A DNA stretch of 64,000 nucleotides from Acinetobacter pseudolwoffii (GTDB taxonomy: Bacteria > Pseudomonadota > Gammaproteobacteria > Pseudomonadales > Moraxellaceae). The stretch is from the NCBI RefSeq assembly GCF_002803605.1, contig NZ_PHRG01000008.1, positions 1-64,000 of the forward strand, given 5' to 3'. Under the pieces are notes generated by a model. The model was given only the letters and a program-made list of their open reading frames with translations, made no database searches and had not been told where the DNA came from. A program made the translations under genes and the position numbers. Shown here piece after piece: positions 46,614 through 59,248 of this stretch (position 1 is the first letter of the stretch; each line of letters begins with the position of its first letter).

Positions 46614-47234
46614 ATGTCCTACCAAATGTGGTTTGCCTATATGCTGGCCTGTTGGGTGATTAGTGTTTCACCCGGTGCAGGGGCAATTTCTTCGATGTCG
46701 AGTGGGCTGAATTATGGTTTTCGGCATGGCTACTGGAATGCATTGGGTCTGCAACTGGCATTACTGGTGCAGATTGCAGTGGTGGCAGCCGGAGTGGGGG
46801 TGCTGTTTGCGACCACGCCATGGGCATTTTTGGTGGTGAAATGGTTTGGTGTGGGCTATTTATTATATTTAGCTATTTTACAGTGGAAAGCGCCACTACA
46901 ATCCATTGAAATTAAACATGAATTGGCACGTAAGTCTGCGGGGAAACTGGTTTTATATGGTTTCTTGGTGAATATGAGTAACCCCAAAGCCATTGTGTTT
47001 TTACTGGCTGTATTGCCACAATTTCTGGATTTATCCAAACCACAATGGATTCAGTATGTGATTATGGCGCTGACCATGATCACGATTGATCTGATTGTGA
47101 TGGCGGGCTACACGGGGCTTGCTGCAAAAGTTTTACGATTGCTCAAGTCACCAAAACAACAGAAAATTCTAAATCGTACATTTGCCGTATTATTCGGTTG
47201 TGCTGCTAGTTTGTTGAGTTTGGTACATCAATAA
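46614..47234 (+). CDS. LysE-family amino acid exporter (RhtB-like)
   Basis: A 206-residue inner-membrane protein with five or six helices. The start MSYQMWFAYMLACWVISVSPGAGAI matches the family signature SPGxxxI, and LVNMSNPKAIVFLLAVLPQF fits the second signature. Homologues export homoserine, threonine or lysine; the substrate is not known. The start is 46614 (or 46608, two codons earlier). The frame extends upstream without support. Confidence 0.88.
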   Translation: MSYQMWFAYMLACWVISVSPGAGAISSMSSGLNYGFRHGYWNALGLQLALLVQIAVVAAGVGVLFATTPWAFLVVKWFGVGYLLYLAILQWKAPLQSIEIKHELARKSAGKLVLYGFLVNMSNPKAIVFLLAVLPQFLDLSKPQWIQYVIMALTMITIDLIVMAGYTGLAAKVLRLLKSPKQQKILNRTFAVLFGCAASLLSLVHQ

Positions 47235-47325
47235 CAGTATGGAATACATTTTTAAGTCTATTAATTGATTTTTAAGCGTATTTCATCTAGTTTGATCGCA
47301 TGAAAACAACAATAGGCAAAGCAGC

Positions 47326-47580
47326 ATGTCAACGCCATTATGGATTTTGATCTATGTCTTACACTGCATTTTAACCAAGTGGATTATTTCGTGGGGCGGG
47401 GCAGCATATATTAGAGGCTGGAAAACATGGTTTGTGTTTAACATATCTCAATCTGAAGAATGGACGAAAGATCAGGTAATTATGATGGCGTGGTTCTTTT
47501 GGATTGCATTCACGATTTTATTTTTGATTGGGCTGTTTAATCCTGAATTTCGCTTTTATAAATTAAAGAATAGTCTGTGA
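47326..47580 (+). CDS. Small membrane protein of unknown function
   Basis: An 84-residue protein with a hydrophobic segment at about 5-25 (LWILIYVLHCILTKWII) and another at 52-68 (MMAWFFWIAFTILFLIGLF). I do not recognise the family. The stop overlaps the convergent DUF523 gene by 18 bases. No terminator follows. Confidence 0.6.
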   Translation: MSTPLWILIYVLHCILTKWIISWGGAAYIRGWKTWFVFNISQSEEWTKDQVIMMAWFFWIAFTILFLIGLFNPEFRFYKLKNSL

Positions 47581-48045
47581 TAATTGTGCCAAGAATTCAT
47601 CTTCAGTCATCACAACAATGCCATGTTGTTTAAAGAGTGCAGCGGTAACACCATCGCCCTGAATTTTATGTCCTGAAAATGATCCGTTATAAATCAAATC
47701 ACTACCACAAGAGGGACTGTGGGCTTTAAGAATTGCATGTGTGGCGTGAAAGTCTTGCGCAACTTTTAAAGCGAGATATGCACCTTGTATAAAAGCTTGA
47801 GAAACATCATTGCCTAGAATATCTATAACTAAAGATTTTTGCGCAAGTACATCTAAGCCTGAACCATTTTGAATTTCGGCAGGTGGACGTGGAATCGGTA
47901 GTCCACCTGAGATTTCAGGACACAGACTGATATATTGATTTGGAACTAAAGATTCGAGCACTTCTTTGACAAGGCAATCCTTGCCATCGTAACGAACTTT
48001 TTGACCGAGCAAACAGGCACTCACAAAGTAGCGTTTAGTCCCCAT
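47563..48045 (-). CDS. DUF523 family protein
   Basis: A 160-residue protein with the two family motifs: VSACLLGQKVRYDG at the N terminus and HSPSCGSD near residue 110. The cysteines could bind metal. The function is not known. It follows znuB by 3 bases, so it may be expressed with the zinc operon. Confidence 0.88.
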   Translation of the reverse strand: MGTKRYFVSACLLGQKVRYDGKDCLVKEVLESLVPNQYISLCPEISGGLPIPRPPAEIQNGSGLDVLAQKSLVIDILGNDVSQAFIQGAYLALKVAQDFHATHAILKAHSPSCGSDLIYNGSFSGHKIQGDGVTAALFKQHGIVVMTEDEFLAQLSQTIL

Positions 48046-48048
48046 GTC

Positions 48049-48849
48049 CTAGCTCAGCTTTTTAAATTTTTGAAAGATAAACATCATTGCAAATAACACT
48101 GCCATGGTCAGCACAATGGTCAGCCCAGTTGAAGTATTAAGGCCTGCGCTCGACCAGAGGCCTACTGTCACACCAATCTGTGCAATCACGAATGCCCAGA
48201 TCACCATTTGGCGTGGAGAGTTTGCCAGAAGGCGAGCAGTCAGAGCAGGAATAACCAACAATGCACCCATCAATAGGGAACCGACCGCGCGTAAAGCCAG
48301 TACAGTAAATAGCGCAAGCAATAACATAAAGATCAGGCGTTGCCATTTGGCATTTACCCCTTCACTGACCGCCATATCCGGATCAATCGCGATCTGAATC
48401 TGGGCTTGCCAGCTTTTATATAAAACACCTAAGGCCAGAATGATCACAATGGCGAACGTGGGCAAGTCCGTCCAGGAAATGGTCAGTAGATCACCGAATA
48501 AATAGCTGAGCAGTTCAGGTCTTAAACTTGGTAAATGTTGAATAAACAATAAACCCGAGCAAAGTAAGGTCGCTGAACACAGTGCAAGCAGGGCATCATT
48601 GGGGAGGCGGGGATCATGTAGCACCCACAGAATGGCAACCAGCAATAATGCCAAGAAGGCCACGCCCATCCACAGCGGTAGACTTAAGGCGCCTGCAATC
48701 GCAACACCCAGTAAAGTACCATGTGCCATAGTATCAGCAAAAAATGACATACGACGCCACAGCATCAAGCAGCCTAGCGGTGCCGTCAGAAACACCAGTA
48801 GCGTGCCCATAATCCATGCAGGTAAAAGGAGTTGTAACCAATCCATCAT
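48049..48849 (-). CDS. znuB: Zinc ABC transporter permease ZnuB
   Basis: A 266-residue permease of the metal ABC-3 family with about eight or nine membrane helices. ALRAVGSLLMGALLVIPALTARL (about residue 195) is the cytosolic coupling signature. ZnuABC takes up zinc with high affinity across the inner membrane. It follows znuC by 3 bases. Zur-controlled through the promoter ahead of zur, presumably. Confidence 0.95.
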   Translation of the reverse strand: MMDWLQLLLPAWIMGTLLVFLTAPLGCLMLWRRMSFFADTMAHGTLLGVAIAGALSLPLWMGVAFLALLLVAILWVLHDPRLPNDALLALCSATLLCSGLLFIQHLPSLRPELLSYLFGDLLTISWTDLPTFAIVIILALGVLYKSWQAQIQIAIDPDMAVSEGVNAKWQRLIFMLLLALFTVLALRAVGSLLMGALLVIPALTARLLANSPRQMVIWAFVIAQIGVTVGLWSSAGLNTSTGLTIVLTMAVLFAMMFIFQKFKKLS

Positions 48850-48852
48850 GGT

Positions 48853-49635
48853 TTAAGCTTCCGGCTCGGGGTGAATATGAGGGCGCGTATCATGCTGACA
48901 CGGCATAGCAGAATCGCCATGCGCACAATGATCATGATGATGCTGATAAAACACCCGGTTGGTGCCAAAGATTGCCTGATATTCCGGATGCTGCTGCACG
49001 CTTTCCGGCAGGCCGCTGCAACAGATATGCTTGTTCAGGCACACCACCCGAGTCGTACCTTGCATCACCCATTGCAGGTCATGTGACACCATTAATACGG
49101 CACAGCCATATTTTTCCGGCAAGTTACGCACATATTCATACAGTTCAGCTTCGGATTGAATGTCCAGACCTTGCATCGGTTCATCCAGTACCAGAATATC
49201 GGGTTGGCGTAATAAGGCCCGTGCCAAGAGCACCCGCTGACGCTCACCGCCTGAGAGTTGTTGAACTTTGGAATCTTGCAGTTTACTAATGCCAGTATCG
49301 CGAATAATTTCGGTTTTGATTTTGGATGGGCATTTTTCCAAAGCCAATAAGTCTTTTACACGCAGTGGCAGACTATGCGATGGATTGAATTTTTGTGGCA
49401 CATAAGAGAATTTCAGTTTACGTGCAGTTTTGATCTCACCGGATTGCGGTTTCAAGATGCCGAGCATGACTTTAATTAAAGTCGACTTGCCTGCACCATT
49501 CGGGCCAATCAGCGTGACAATCTCTTTTTCTTGCAATGAAAAATCAATGGCTTTTAAAATATCACGCTCATCAATCTTGACCCAGATCTGGGAGAGCTGA
49601 ATCAGGGGGGAGGCACTTAGGCTTTGTTGCGACAC
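48853..49635 (-). CDS. znuC: Zinc ABC transporter ATPase ZnuC
   Basis: A 260-residue ABC ATPase: Walker A GPNGAGKST (about residue 42), signature LSGGERQRV (about 130) and Walker B ILVLDEP. It ends with a His-rich tail of about 35 residues (HHHDHCAHG, then HIHPEPEA) which is where ZnuC proteins are often histidine-rich. It overlaps zur by 19 bases and is followed by znuB after 3. Confidence 0.95.
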   Translation of the reverse strand: MSQQSLSASPLIQLSQIWVKIDERDILKAIDFSLQEKEIVTLIGPNGAGKSTLIKVMLGILKPQSGEIKTARKLKFSYVPQKFNPSHSLPLRVKDLLALEKCPSKIKTEIIRDTGISKLQDSKVQQLSGGERQRVLLARALLRQPDILVLDEPMQGLDIQSEAELYEYVRNLPEKYGCAVLMVSHDLQWVMQGTTRVVCLNKHICCSGLPESVQQHPEYQAIFGTNRVFYQHHHDHCAHGDSAMPCQHDTRPHIHPEPEA

Positions 49636-50114
49636 TGCTGACAGATTCCTGAAATTTCAATAATGCTGTGATGTGCGCTAAAGTCATCCGAGCTTGCAAG
49701 TGCATCAAGTTGGTCAAGCAGACCTTGCGCTGATGCTTCTGTCACCGCTTTACATTCGGTACAGATTAAAAAAGCCGCCTGATGCCCTTCACGTGGATGG
49801 CAACAAGGAATATAGGCATTGATCGAGGTCAGGCGGTGAATCAGCCCTTTACCCAATAAAAAATCCAAGGTTCGGTATACCGTAGGTGGCGCCGCAGGAC
49901 GATCACTGGCATTTTTCATTTGTGCCAGTAAGTCATAAGCCCCCATCGGGCCAGTCGCATTTAAAATGAGTTCCAGCACTTCTTTACGCAAAGGGGTAAG
50001 GCGTGCGCCTGTTGCTGCACAAAGACTTTCCGCTTCAGCAAGACGTTGTGCGACATTGGGATGATCGTGCACGCCGTGCAATGCGTTGTGGTGTTCGTGC
50101 GAACAAGAACCCAT
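49617..50114 (-). CDS. zur: Zinc uptake regulator Zur
   Basis: A 165-residue Fur-family repressor. The winged HTH includes PPTVYRTLDFLLGKGL; the structural zinc cysteines are CTEC and CQQC, and CCHPREGH has the sensory ligands. The N terminus has extra histidines (SHEHHNALHGVHDH). With zinc it represses the znu genes. It lies first in the zur-znuC-znuB operon and faces znuA across a Zur box. Confidence 0.94.
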   Translation of the reverse strand: MGSCSHEHHNALHGVHDHPNVAQRLAEAESLCAATGARLTPLRKEVLELILNATGPMGAYDLLAQMKNASDRPAAPPTVYRTLDFLLGKGLIHRLTSINAYIPCCHPREGHQAAFLICTECKAVTEASAQGLLDQLDALASSDDFSAHHSIIEISGICQQCRNKA

Positions 50115-50210
50115 AGTTCACCTCAAGTGCGAAACTGAAAATTAATAGATTTCAAATCTTAACATGAAGCGTTCAGAGTTTCGATTGGGCATAGGTATTT
50201 TTGTATTTTT

Positions 50211-50223
50211 GTTATATTATAAC
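50211..50223. promoter_or_regulatory. Zur box
   Basis: GTTATATTATAAC is a perfect 13-base palindrome between zur and znuA, 38 bases before the znuA ATG. It matches the Zur consensus known for gammaproteobacteria and should control both directions. Confidence 0.85.
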
Positions 50224-50260
50224 ACTCACTAATTTTCTCGTTTTTAAGTGATTTCTACTC

Positions 50261-51097
50261 ATGTTCCGTCTCCTTGCAATGGGTCTTTTGGCTTTGTTCA
50301 GCACACTCAGTTGGTCACAAAGTCTGGTGGTCTCGACTCAGCCGATCTATCTGATTGCCAAGAAAATTACCCAGGGCGTGGAACAGCCGACTTTATTACT
50401 GGCCAATCAGAGCGGACATGATGTCAGTCTGACCCCGGCACATCGTAAAATCATTCAGGATGCCGGTCTGGTGATCTGGCTGGGTCAGGCGCATGAAGCA
50501 CCGCTGGCCAAAGTGCTGAATGACAGTCATAAAGGTATCGCTATTTTAGAGTCCGGTATTTTGACCACATTGCCGATGCGTAACCCGCGTGGTGAGGCCT
50601 TAAAAAATACGGTAGATACGCATGTCTGGCTCGATCCAAACAATGCCGTAAGGATTGGCTTCTTTATTGCGGCGCTGCGTTCGCAACAATTGCCGGAGAA
50701 CCGTGAACTGTACTGGAAAAATGCACGCGACTTTGCGCAAAGCATGTTTGCGACGGCCCAGCGTTATAGTTCCAGCACTAAAGCCAAAGCTTACTGGTCG
50801 TATCATGATGCCTATCAATATCTGGAACGTCCTTTGAATATGAAGTTCATGGGCGCACTGACCGATGATCCACATGTCTCGCCAACTGTGGCACAAATCA
50901 AGTTCTTACAGGATCATCGCCCACAGCCTAAAATGTGCCTTCTGGCCGAAGGTCATGCCAGTGAAAATCAGTACCGAAAACTCAAACCGGTGGTGTTTCA
51001 GCATGTCGATGAAAGCATGAGCGGGGCAGGGGACTTTGTGCAAGCCTGGCAGCAATTAGCAGCAGAAACCCAGAAGTGCGTATTAAATGCGCGCTAA
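50261..51097 (+). CDS. znuA: Zinc ABC transporter substrate-binding protein ZnuA
   Basis: A 278-residue periplasmic protein with a signal peptide (MFRLLAMGLLALFSTLSWSQ). The three metal histidines are in SGHDVSLTP, DTHVWLDP and YHDAYQYLE. The His-rich loop that many ZnuA proteins carry near residue 120 is absent; the sequence there is MRNPRGEALKNTVDTH. Divergent from zur, with the Zur box between. Confidence 0.92.
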   Translation: MFRLLAMGLLALFSTLSWSQSLVVSTQPIYLIAKKITQGVEQPTLLLANQSGHDVSLTPAHRKIIQDAGLVIWLGQAHEAPLAKVLNDSHKGIAILESGILTTLPMRNPRGEALKNTVDTHVWLDPNNAVRIGFFIAALRSQQLPENRELYWKNARDFAQSMFATAQRYSSSTKAKAYWSYHDAYQYLERPLNMKFMGALTDDPHVSPTVAQIKFLQDHRPQPKMCLLAEGHASENQYRKLKPVVFQHVDESMSGAGDFVQAWQQLAAETQKCVLNAR

Positions 51098-51178
51098 TGA
51101 TTTAAAAAATAGACAGATTTTGATTAGTTTAACAGCATTGCCCCGATTTAAAAAAACACGACTAAGGTCGGGAAAAGA

Positions 51179-51207
51179 TTGCATGTTCAGGGGTGTAACT
51201 CTATAAT
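51179..51207 (+). promoter_or_regulatory. atp operon promoter
   Basis: TTGCAT (51179-51184) and TATAAT (51202-51207) have the ideal 17-base spacer. It lies 65 bases before atpI. This is the clearest sigma70 promoter in the window. Confidence 0.8.
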
Positions 51208-51271
51208 GCCTGCGATTAAAAATAATCACCTGTTAAACTTGTCAAGCATGATTGCTGTGAGTGAATAAATA

Positions 51272-51664
51272 ATGAGCCGAACTAGTCGCTTGATTGACCG
51301 ACGATTAGCGAAAGCTTTGGTCCTCCTGCAAGCCTGTATGATCCCTGTTTCAGCCTTGATCGGCTGGGTCGTGAAAGACTCAACCGCAGCCCTGAGTGCA
51401 GCATTAGGTGCGCTCGTTTGTTGGCTTGCGACTTGTTATTTTTCGTGGCAATCGTTTCGAGCAGCAGGAGCCCGCGCGTCTAAACAAGTTCTTTCGAACA
51501 TGTATAAAGGCTTAATGGGAAAGTTTGCAATTGTGATTGTTGGTTTCATTTTAATTTTAAGCAATGTCGAACCGTTGTCAGCGGTGGCGTTGTTTTGTGG
51601 TTTTATACTTGTTCAAGCCATGTCGTGGGTCGCTCCGTTTTGGGCGTCACGTCTACAAAAATGA
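51272..51664 (+). CDS. atpI: ATP synthase subunit I
   Basis: A 130-residue membrane protein with four helices, first of the atp operon. AtpI helps to assemble the c-ring and is not part of the mature enzyme. The assignment comes from position and from the LSAALGALVCWLATCYF pattern. Confidence 0.9.
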   Translation: MSRTSRLIDRRLAKALVLLQACMIPVSALIGWVVKDSTAALSAALGALVCWLATCYFSWQSFRAAGARASKQVLSNMYKGLMGKFAIVIVGFILILSNVEPLSAVALFCGFILVQAMSWVAPFWASRLQK

Positions 51665-51771
51665 GTATAGACACAACAAGAAATTGAAAAGTTTTTCAGG
51701 AGCAGGCGAGATATCAAGCAGCACGCGATATTCGTTTGTTCTATTAGTTTTTTGACATTGACCAGGTGTGA

Positions 51772-52650
<879 letters not shown>

Positions 52651-52726
52651 TGGTATTGCCTAACTGTCAACGGATGGTTGGGCACACAATTTTTTAACTT
52701 AATTTGGTATAAAACCTAACCTCTGA

Positions 52727-52981
<255 letters not shown>

Positions 52982-53020
52982 TCAGCTTAATTCCGAAATT
53001 CACTATTTGAGGAATTTGCA

Positions 53021-53491
53021 ATGAATATCAACCTCACATTGTTTGGCCAAGCGATTGCGTTTGCGATTTTTGTCGCGTTCTGCATGAAGTTTGTATGGCC
53101 ACCACTAATCAATGCGATTAGTGAACGTCAGCGTCGTATCGCTGATGGCTTAAATGCTGCTGAAAAAGCGAAAGCTGACCTTGCAGATGCGCAAGCACAA
53201 GTGAAAGCTGAACTGGACACGGCAAAAGCACAAGCGGCTCAATTGATCGAACAAGCGAACCGTCGTGCAGCACAGTTGGTAGAAGAAGCGCGTACTCAAG
53301 CATCTGCTGAAGGTGAGCGTATTCGTCAACAAGCGAAAGAAGCTGTTGATACCGAAATCAATTCTGCTCGCGAAGAATTGCGTCAACAAGTGGCTGCTCT
53401 TGCAGTGACTGGTGCTGAGAAAATTCTTAGCCAGCAAGTTGATGCAGAAGCTCACAATGCCATGCTGACTCAGCTGGCTGCTAAACTTTAA
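53021..53491 (+). CDS. atpF: ATP synthase subunit b
   Basis: A 156-residue peripheral stalk subunit. One N-terminal helix (about 5-25) precedes a long charged, Ala-rich coiled coil. Spacing to atpE is 39 bases and to atpH 12. Confidence 0.97.
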   Translation: MNINLTLFGQAIAFAIFVAFCMKFVWPPLINAISERQRRIADGLNAAEKAKADLADAQAQVKAELDTAKAQAAQLIEQANRRAAQLVEEARTQASAEGERIRQQAKEAVDTEINSAREELRQQVAALAVTGAEKILSQQVDAEAHNAMLTQLAAKL

Positions 53492-53503
53492 GAGAGGCAG
53501 ATT

Positions 53504-54040
53504 ATGGCTGAACTCTTGACGTTAGCACGCCCTTATGCAAAAGCAGCATTTGCTTACGCTTCTGAGCAGGGTGCAACTGACTCTTGGTCAACTGCACTTG
53601 AATTGCTCAGTGCTGCGGTGCAAGACGAAGCATTTTCAGCTTATCTAAATCGCCCGGAGCTTACACCTGCTGAGCAGGTGTCTCTTTTTGCCAAAGTTTT
53701 AGGTGAAGACCAAACTGCAGCAGTGTCTAACTTCCTGACATTGCTTGCTGAAAACAACCGTTTGACGCTTCTTCCTGAAATTGCTGCAGAATATGAACAG
53801 CTCAAATCACAGAATAACAATACTGTGGATGTTGTGATTGAATCAGCATTCCCATTAACTTCTGTTCAGGAACAATTACTGACGCATGCATTAGAGAAGA
53901 AATTCGAAGCTGCAGTAAGTGTTTCTGTAGAAGTGAAACCAGAGCTTATTGCTGGTGTAGTTATTCGTGCAGGCGACCAAGTGATAGATGATTCTGCGCT
54001 TAACAAGCTTGAGAAAATGCGTACTCGTCTTCTTGCTTAA
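53504..54040 (+). CDS. atpH: ATP synthase subunit delta
   Basis: A 178-residue subunit that joins F1 to the b stalk. [12 protein letters not shown] at the N terminus and [19 protein letters not shown] near the C terminus are the family marks. Confidence 0.97.
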   Translation: MAELLTLARPYAKAAFAYASEQGATDSWSTALELLSAAVQDEAFSAYLNRPELTPAEQVSLFAKVLGEDQTAAVSNFLTLLAENNRLTLLPEIAAEYEQLKSQNNNTVDVVIESAFPLTSVQEQLLTHALEKKFEAAVSVSVEVKPELIAGVVIRAGDQVIDDSALNKLEKMRTRLLA

Positions 54041-54083
54041 GAAATAAGAAGACTGAACTTTAAAAAGATTGAGGTATAGCGCA

Positions 54084-55628
54084 ATGCAACAACTGAATCC
54101 ATCCGAGATCAGTGCGCTCATTAAACAGCGTATCGGCGATCTGGACACCAGCGCAACCGCTAAGAACGAAGGGACCATTGTTATGGTTTCCGACGGTATT
54201 GTGCGTATTCACGGCCTTGCTGATGCAATGTACGGTGAAATGATCGAATTCGACGGCGGCCTTTATGGTATGGCACTGAACCTAGAACAGGATTCAGTGG
54301 GCGTCGTTGTTTTAGGTAACTACTTAAGCCTTCAAGAAGGTCAAAAAGCGCGTTGCACAGGTCGTGTATTAGAAGTTCCGGTTGGTCCAGAACTTTTAGG
54401 CCGTGTAGTCGATGCTTTGGGTAACCCGATTGATGGTAAAGGCCCGATCGATGCTAAATTAACTGATGCTGTTGAAAAAGTAGCACCAGGCGTAATTTGG
54501 CGTCAGTCAGTGGATCAACCTGTACAAACTGGTTATAAATCAGTAGATACAATGATCCCTGTAGGCCGTGGTCAGCGTGAGTTGATCATTGGTGACCGTC
54601 AAACTGGTAAAACAGCAATGGCGATCGACGCGATCATCGCTCAGAAAAACTCTGGCATTAAATGTGTATACGTAGCAATTGGTCAAAAACAATCGACTAT
54701 CGCTAACGTAGTACGCAAGCTGGAAGAAACTGGCGCTATGGCGTACACCACTGTTGTCGCAGCAGGTGCATCTGATCCAGCAGCAATGCTGTATTTGGCT
54801 CCGTACTCTGGCTGTACAATGGGTGAATACTACCGTGACCGTGGTGAAGATGCGTTAATCATTTATGATGACTTGTCTAAGCAAGCTGTTGCGTATCGTC
54901 AAATTTCATTGCTTTTACGCCGTCCACCAGGTCGTGAAGCTTATCCAGGTGACGTGTTCTATCTACACTCGCGTCTACTTGAACGTGCTTCTCGTGTATC
55001 TGCTGACTACGTTGAGAAATTCACTAACGGTGAAGTTAAAGGCCAAACTGGTTCATTAACTGCATTGCCGATTATTGAAACTCAAGCGGGTGACGTATCT
55101 GCATTCGTACCAACCAACGTAATTTCGATTACTGATGGTCAGATCTTCCTTGAAACATCATTATTCAACGCAGGTATTCGTCCTGCTGTGAACGCGGGTA
55201 TCTCTGTATCTCGTGTTGGTGGTTCAGCGCAAACTAAGATCATCAAGAAATTGTCTGGTGGTATCCGTACTGCTTTGGCGCAATACCGTGAATTGGCAGC
55301 ATTTGCTCAGTTCGCTTCTGATCTTGACGAAGCAACTCGTAAGCAACTTGAACATGGTCAACGTGTAACTGAGTTAATGAAGCAAAAACAATATGCTCCT
55401 TACTCAATTGCTGACCAGGCTGTTTCAATTTATGCATCTAACGAAGGCTACATGGCTGACGTAGACGTTAAGAAAATCGTAGACTTTGATGCTGCGTTAA
55501 TTTCTTACTTCCGTTCAGAACATGCTGCGTTAATGCAACAAATCGATGCCTCTGGTGATTACAACAAAGACATCGAAGCTGCAATCAAAGCAGGTATTGA
55601 AAGCTTTAAAGCGACTCAAACTTACTAA
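54084..55628 (+). CDS. atpA: ATP synthase subunit alpha
   Basis: A 514-residue F1 subunit. Walker [10 protein letters not shown] at about 170-178. The start is the ATG at 54084 ([10 protein letters not shown]), with GAGGT eight bases ahead; five further upstream codons are unsupported. Confidence 0.98.
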   Translation: MQQLNPSEISALIKQRIGDLDTSATAKNEGTIVMVSDGIVRIHGLADAMYGEMIEFDGGLYGMALNLEQDSVGVVVLGNYLSLQEGQKARCTGRVLEVPVGPELLGRVVDALGNPIDGKGPIDAKLTDAVEKVAPGVIWRQSVDQPVQTGYKSVDTMIPVGRGQRELIIGDRQTGKTAMAIDAIIAQKNSGIKCVYVAIGQKQSTIANVVRKLEETGAMAYTTVVAAGASDPAAMLYLAPYSGCTMGEYYRDRGEDALIIYDDLSKQAVAYRQISLLLRRPPGREAYPGDVFYLHSRLLERASRVSADYVEKFTNGEVKGQTGSLTALPIIETQAGDVSAFVPTNVISITDGQIFLETSLFNAGIRPAVNAGISVSRVGGSAQTKIIKKLSGGIRTALAQYRELAAFAQFASDLDEATRKQLEHGQRVTELMKQKQYAPYSIADQAVSIYASNEGYMADVDVKKIVDFDAALISYFRSEHAALMQQIDASGDYNKDIEAAIKAGIESFKATQTY

Positions 55629-55716
55629 TTTAGCAACTTGCTAGATTAGTGTTGGTTTGGTTCACGGAATCAACCTTCGGAAGCTCGCAAGGGCTTTCGA
55701 ATACTAGGTTAAGCGT

Positions 55717-56586
55717 ATGGCAAATTTAAAAGAAATTCGCGCCAAAGTAGCTAGTATCAAGAGCACGCAAAAGATTACTCGAGCGATGCAAATGGTAGCA
55801 GCTTCTAAGATGCGTCGTGCGCAAGAGCGCATGGCTCAAGGCCGTCCGTATGCCGAAAATATGCACCGTGTAATTGCTCATTTGGTCCAAGCGAACCCTG
55901 AATACAAACACCGTTATATGGTTGAACGCCCGGTTAAGCGCGTTGGCTATATCATTGTGTCTTCAGATCGCGGCCTTGCTGGTGGTTTGAACATTAACCT
56001 GTTCAAGAAAGTGGTAAAACACGTTCAACAGCAACAAGAGCAGTCAATTGAAGTTCAATTTGCTTTAATTGGTCAAAAAGCGGTTTCGTTTTTTAAAAAC
56101 TACGGCGGTAAAGTGCTTGGGGCGACGACGCAAGTCGGTGATACTCCGAGTCTTGAGCAGTTATCTGGTTCTGTACAGGTGATGTTGGATGCTTATGATA
56201 AAGGCGAGTTAGATCGTATTTATCTAGTGTCAAACGGCTTTGTCAATGCCATGACTCAAAATCAAAAGATCGAACAACTTGTTCCTTTGGCTGCTGCTGA
56301 AGAAGACAAGACTCTTAACCGTCAATACGGTTGGGATTATATCTACGAGCCTGAAGCTGAAGAGCTTTTAAATGGCTTGTTGGTTCGCTATATCGAGTCT
56401 GTGGTGTATCAAGGTGTGATTGAAAACATCGCATGTGAGCAGTCTGCACGTATGGTCGCTATGAAAGCAGCGACAGACAACGCAGGCGAGATCATTAAGA
56501 GCCTGCAACTTATTTATAACAAGCTGCGTCAAGCCGCGATTACTCAGGAAATTTCTGAGATCGTTGGTGGTGCCGCTGCCGTTTAA
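55717..56586 (+). CDS. atpG: ATP synthase subunit gamma
   Basis: A 289-residue rotor shaft subunit. The N- and C-terminal helices ([34 protein letters not shown]) form the coiled coil inside the alpha/beta ring. Confidence 0.98.
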   Translation: MANLKEIRAKVASIKSTQKITRAMQMVAASKMRRAQERMAQGRPYAENMHRVIAHLVQANPEYKHRYMVERPVKRVGYIIVSSDRGLAGGLNINLFKKVVKHVQQQQEQSIEVQFALIGQKAVSFFKNYGGKVLGATTQVGDTPSLEQLSGSVQVMLDAYDKGELDRIYLVSNGFVNAMTQNQKIEQLVPLAAAEEDKTLNRQYGWDYIYEPEAEELLNGLLVRYIESVVYQGVIENIACEQSARMVAMKAATDNAGEIIKSLQLIYNKLRQAAITQEISEIVGGAAAV

Positions 56587-56597
56587 CATTATTTTGA

Positions 56598-58007
<1,410 letters not shown>

Positions 58008-58034
58008 TTAGCGACTCTAATTTAGGAGATTCTC

Positions 58035-58454
58035 ATGGCGACTATGCAATGTGATGTTGTAAGTGTTCAGGAGTCTTTGTACTCAGGCACTGTAACGATG
58101 CTAATTGCAAAAGGTGCTGGCGGTGAGTTGGGTATTATGCCTGGCCATGCTCCGCTAGTAACTTTGCTCCAACCTGGCGCGATCCGCGTTATTTTGGAAA
58201 ACGGTACAGAAGAGTTGATCTATGTATCTGGTGGTGTTCTAGAAGTTCAACCGCATGTTGTTACGGTTCTTGCAGATACTGCAATCCGTGCCGACAACTT
58301 GGATGAAGCGGCAATTATTGAAGCGCGTAAACACGCTGAACAATTGCTTGCAAATCAAAAGAGCGATTTGGATTCTGCTGCTGCATTGGCTGCTCTTGCA
58401 GAAACTGCTGCACAGCTGGAAACGATCCGCAAAATCAAAAACCGCGCTCAATAA
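58035..58454 (+). CDS. atpC: ATP synthase subunit epsilon
   Basis: A 139-residue subunit: beta-sandwich (about 1-85) and helical C terminus (88-138), able to inhibit ATP hydrolysis. It is the last gene of the operon and precedes a terminator. Confidence 0.98.
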   Translation: MATMQCDVVSVQESLYSGTVTMLIAKGAGGELGIMPGHAPLVTLLQPGAIRVILENGTEELIYVSGGVLEVQPHVVTVLADTAIRADNLDEAAIIEARKHAEQLLANQKSDLDSAAALAALAETAAQLETIRKIKNRAQ

Positions 58455-58473
58455 GAGACGGTTTGAGATTGAA

Positions 58474-58502
58474 GAAACCACCCGAAAGGGTGGTTTTTTT
58501 AT
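58474..58502 (+). terminator. Terminator of the atp operon
   Basis: AACCACCC / GGGTGGTT with GAAA loop, then TTTTTTA. Confidence 0.92.
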
Positions 58503-58540
58503 GTTATAAATAGAATTATCATAAAATAAATTAAAAATTT

Positions 58541-59248
58541 ATGAATATTGAGAGCTTATTCGTTTCCTCAAAACTAGAAGGGAAAATTCAATATGGTCAA
58601 AATATTGAAATAATCTTATGTACTAAATGCAGAACGTATATCAAGCATGAGGTTTTAACCGATATTTATCATACTTGTGATGAGTATGATGGAATTCTTA
58701 CGATGTTTTATAATCATCGTATATTGTGTTGTATTAATTGTGACTCTATTTCTTATCAAGATAAAATTGTTAATTCGGAGGAAGTAGATCAAATTGGTGA
58801 GGAGTATGACGGCACTCCTATTTACGAAGATAATGCACAGATCCAAATATATCCATTACGTGATGATGAAACTGCATTTTCTAAAGAGTTTGAAAAAATT
58901 CTGCCTGAAGAGATTTATTTAACTTATGAAGAAGTTATCATAGCTTTAAATAATAATATGCCTTTATTGACTGCTTTAGGTTTAAGAACTCTTTTAGAGC
59001 AAATAATAAAGTATTTTGGCAAGTCTGATGATTTAGGTGTGATTTTAACCCAATTTGAAAAAGAAGGATTTATTTCTACCAAACAAAGAGGATTGTTAGA
59101 TAATATTCGTTATTTGGGTAATGATGCCGCACATCATGCTGATAGCAAATCTAGAAAAGACTTAATTTTGCATCTAAAAGTTTTAGAAAACTTAATTCAT
59201 CAGTTATTTGTCTATTATAAAATGGAGGAAGAATCTATAAAAAAGTAA
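58541..59248 (+). CDS. Zinc-ribbon plus DUF4145-like protein
   Basis: A 235-residue protein. Two CxxC pairs (CTKC at about 28-31 and CINC at about 68) suggest a zinc ribbon. The C-terminal half fits DUF4145: a helix with ALGLRTLLEQIIKYFG, then LLDNIRYLGNDAAHHADS, a HEPN-like GNxAAH segment. DUF4145 domains are often attached to restriction or toxin proteins, but here it stands alone. The gene is very AT-rich next to the conserved atp operon, so it was probably acquired. Function unknown. Confidence 0.7.
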   Translation: MNIESLFVSSKLEGKIQYGQNIEIILCTKCRTYIKHEVLTDIYHTCDEYDGILTMFYNHRILCCINCDSISYQDKIVNSEEVDQIGEEYDGTPIYEDNAQIQIYPLRDDETAFSKEFEKILPEEIYLTYEEVIIALNNNMPLLTALGLRTLLEQIIKYFGKSDDLGVILTQFEKEGFISTKQRGLLDNIRYLGNDAAHHADSKSRKDLILHLKVLENLIHQLFVYYKMEEESIKK

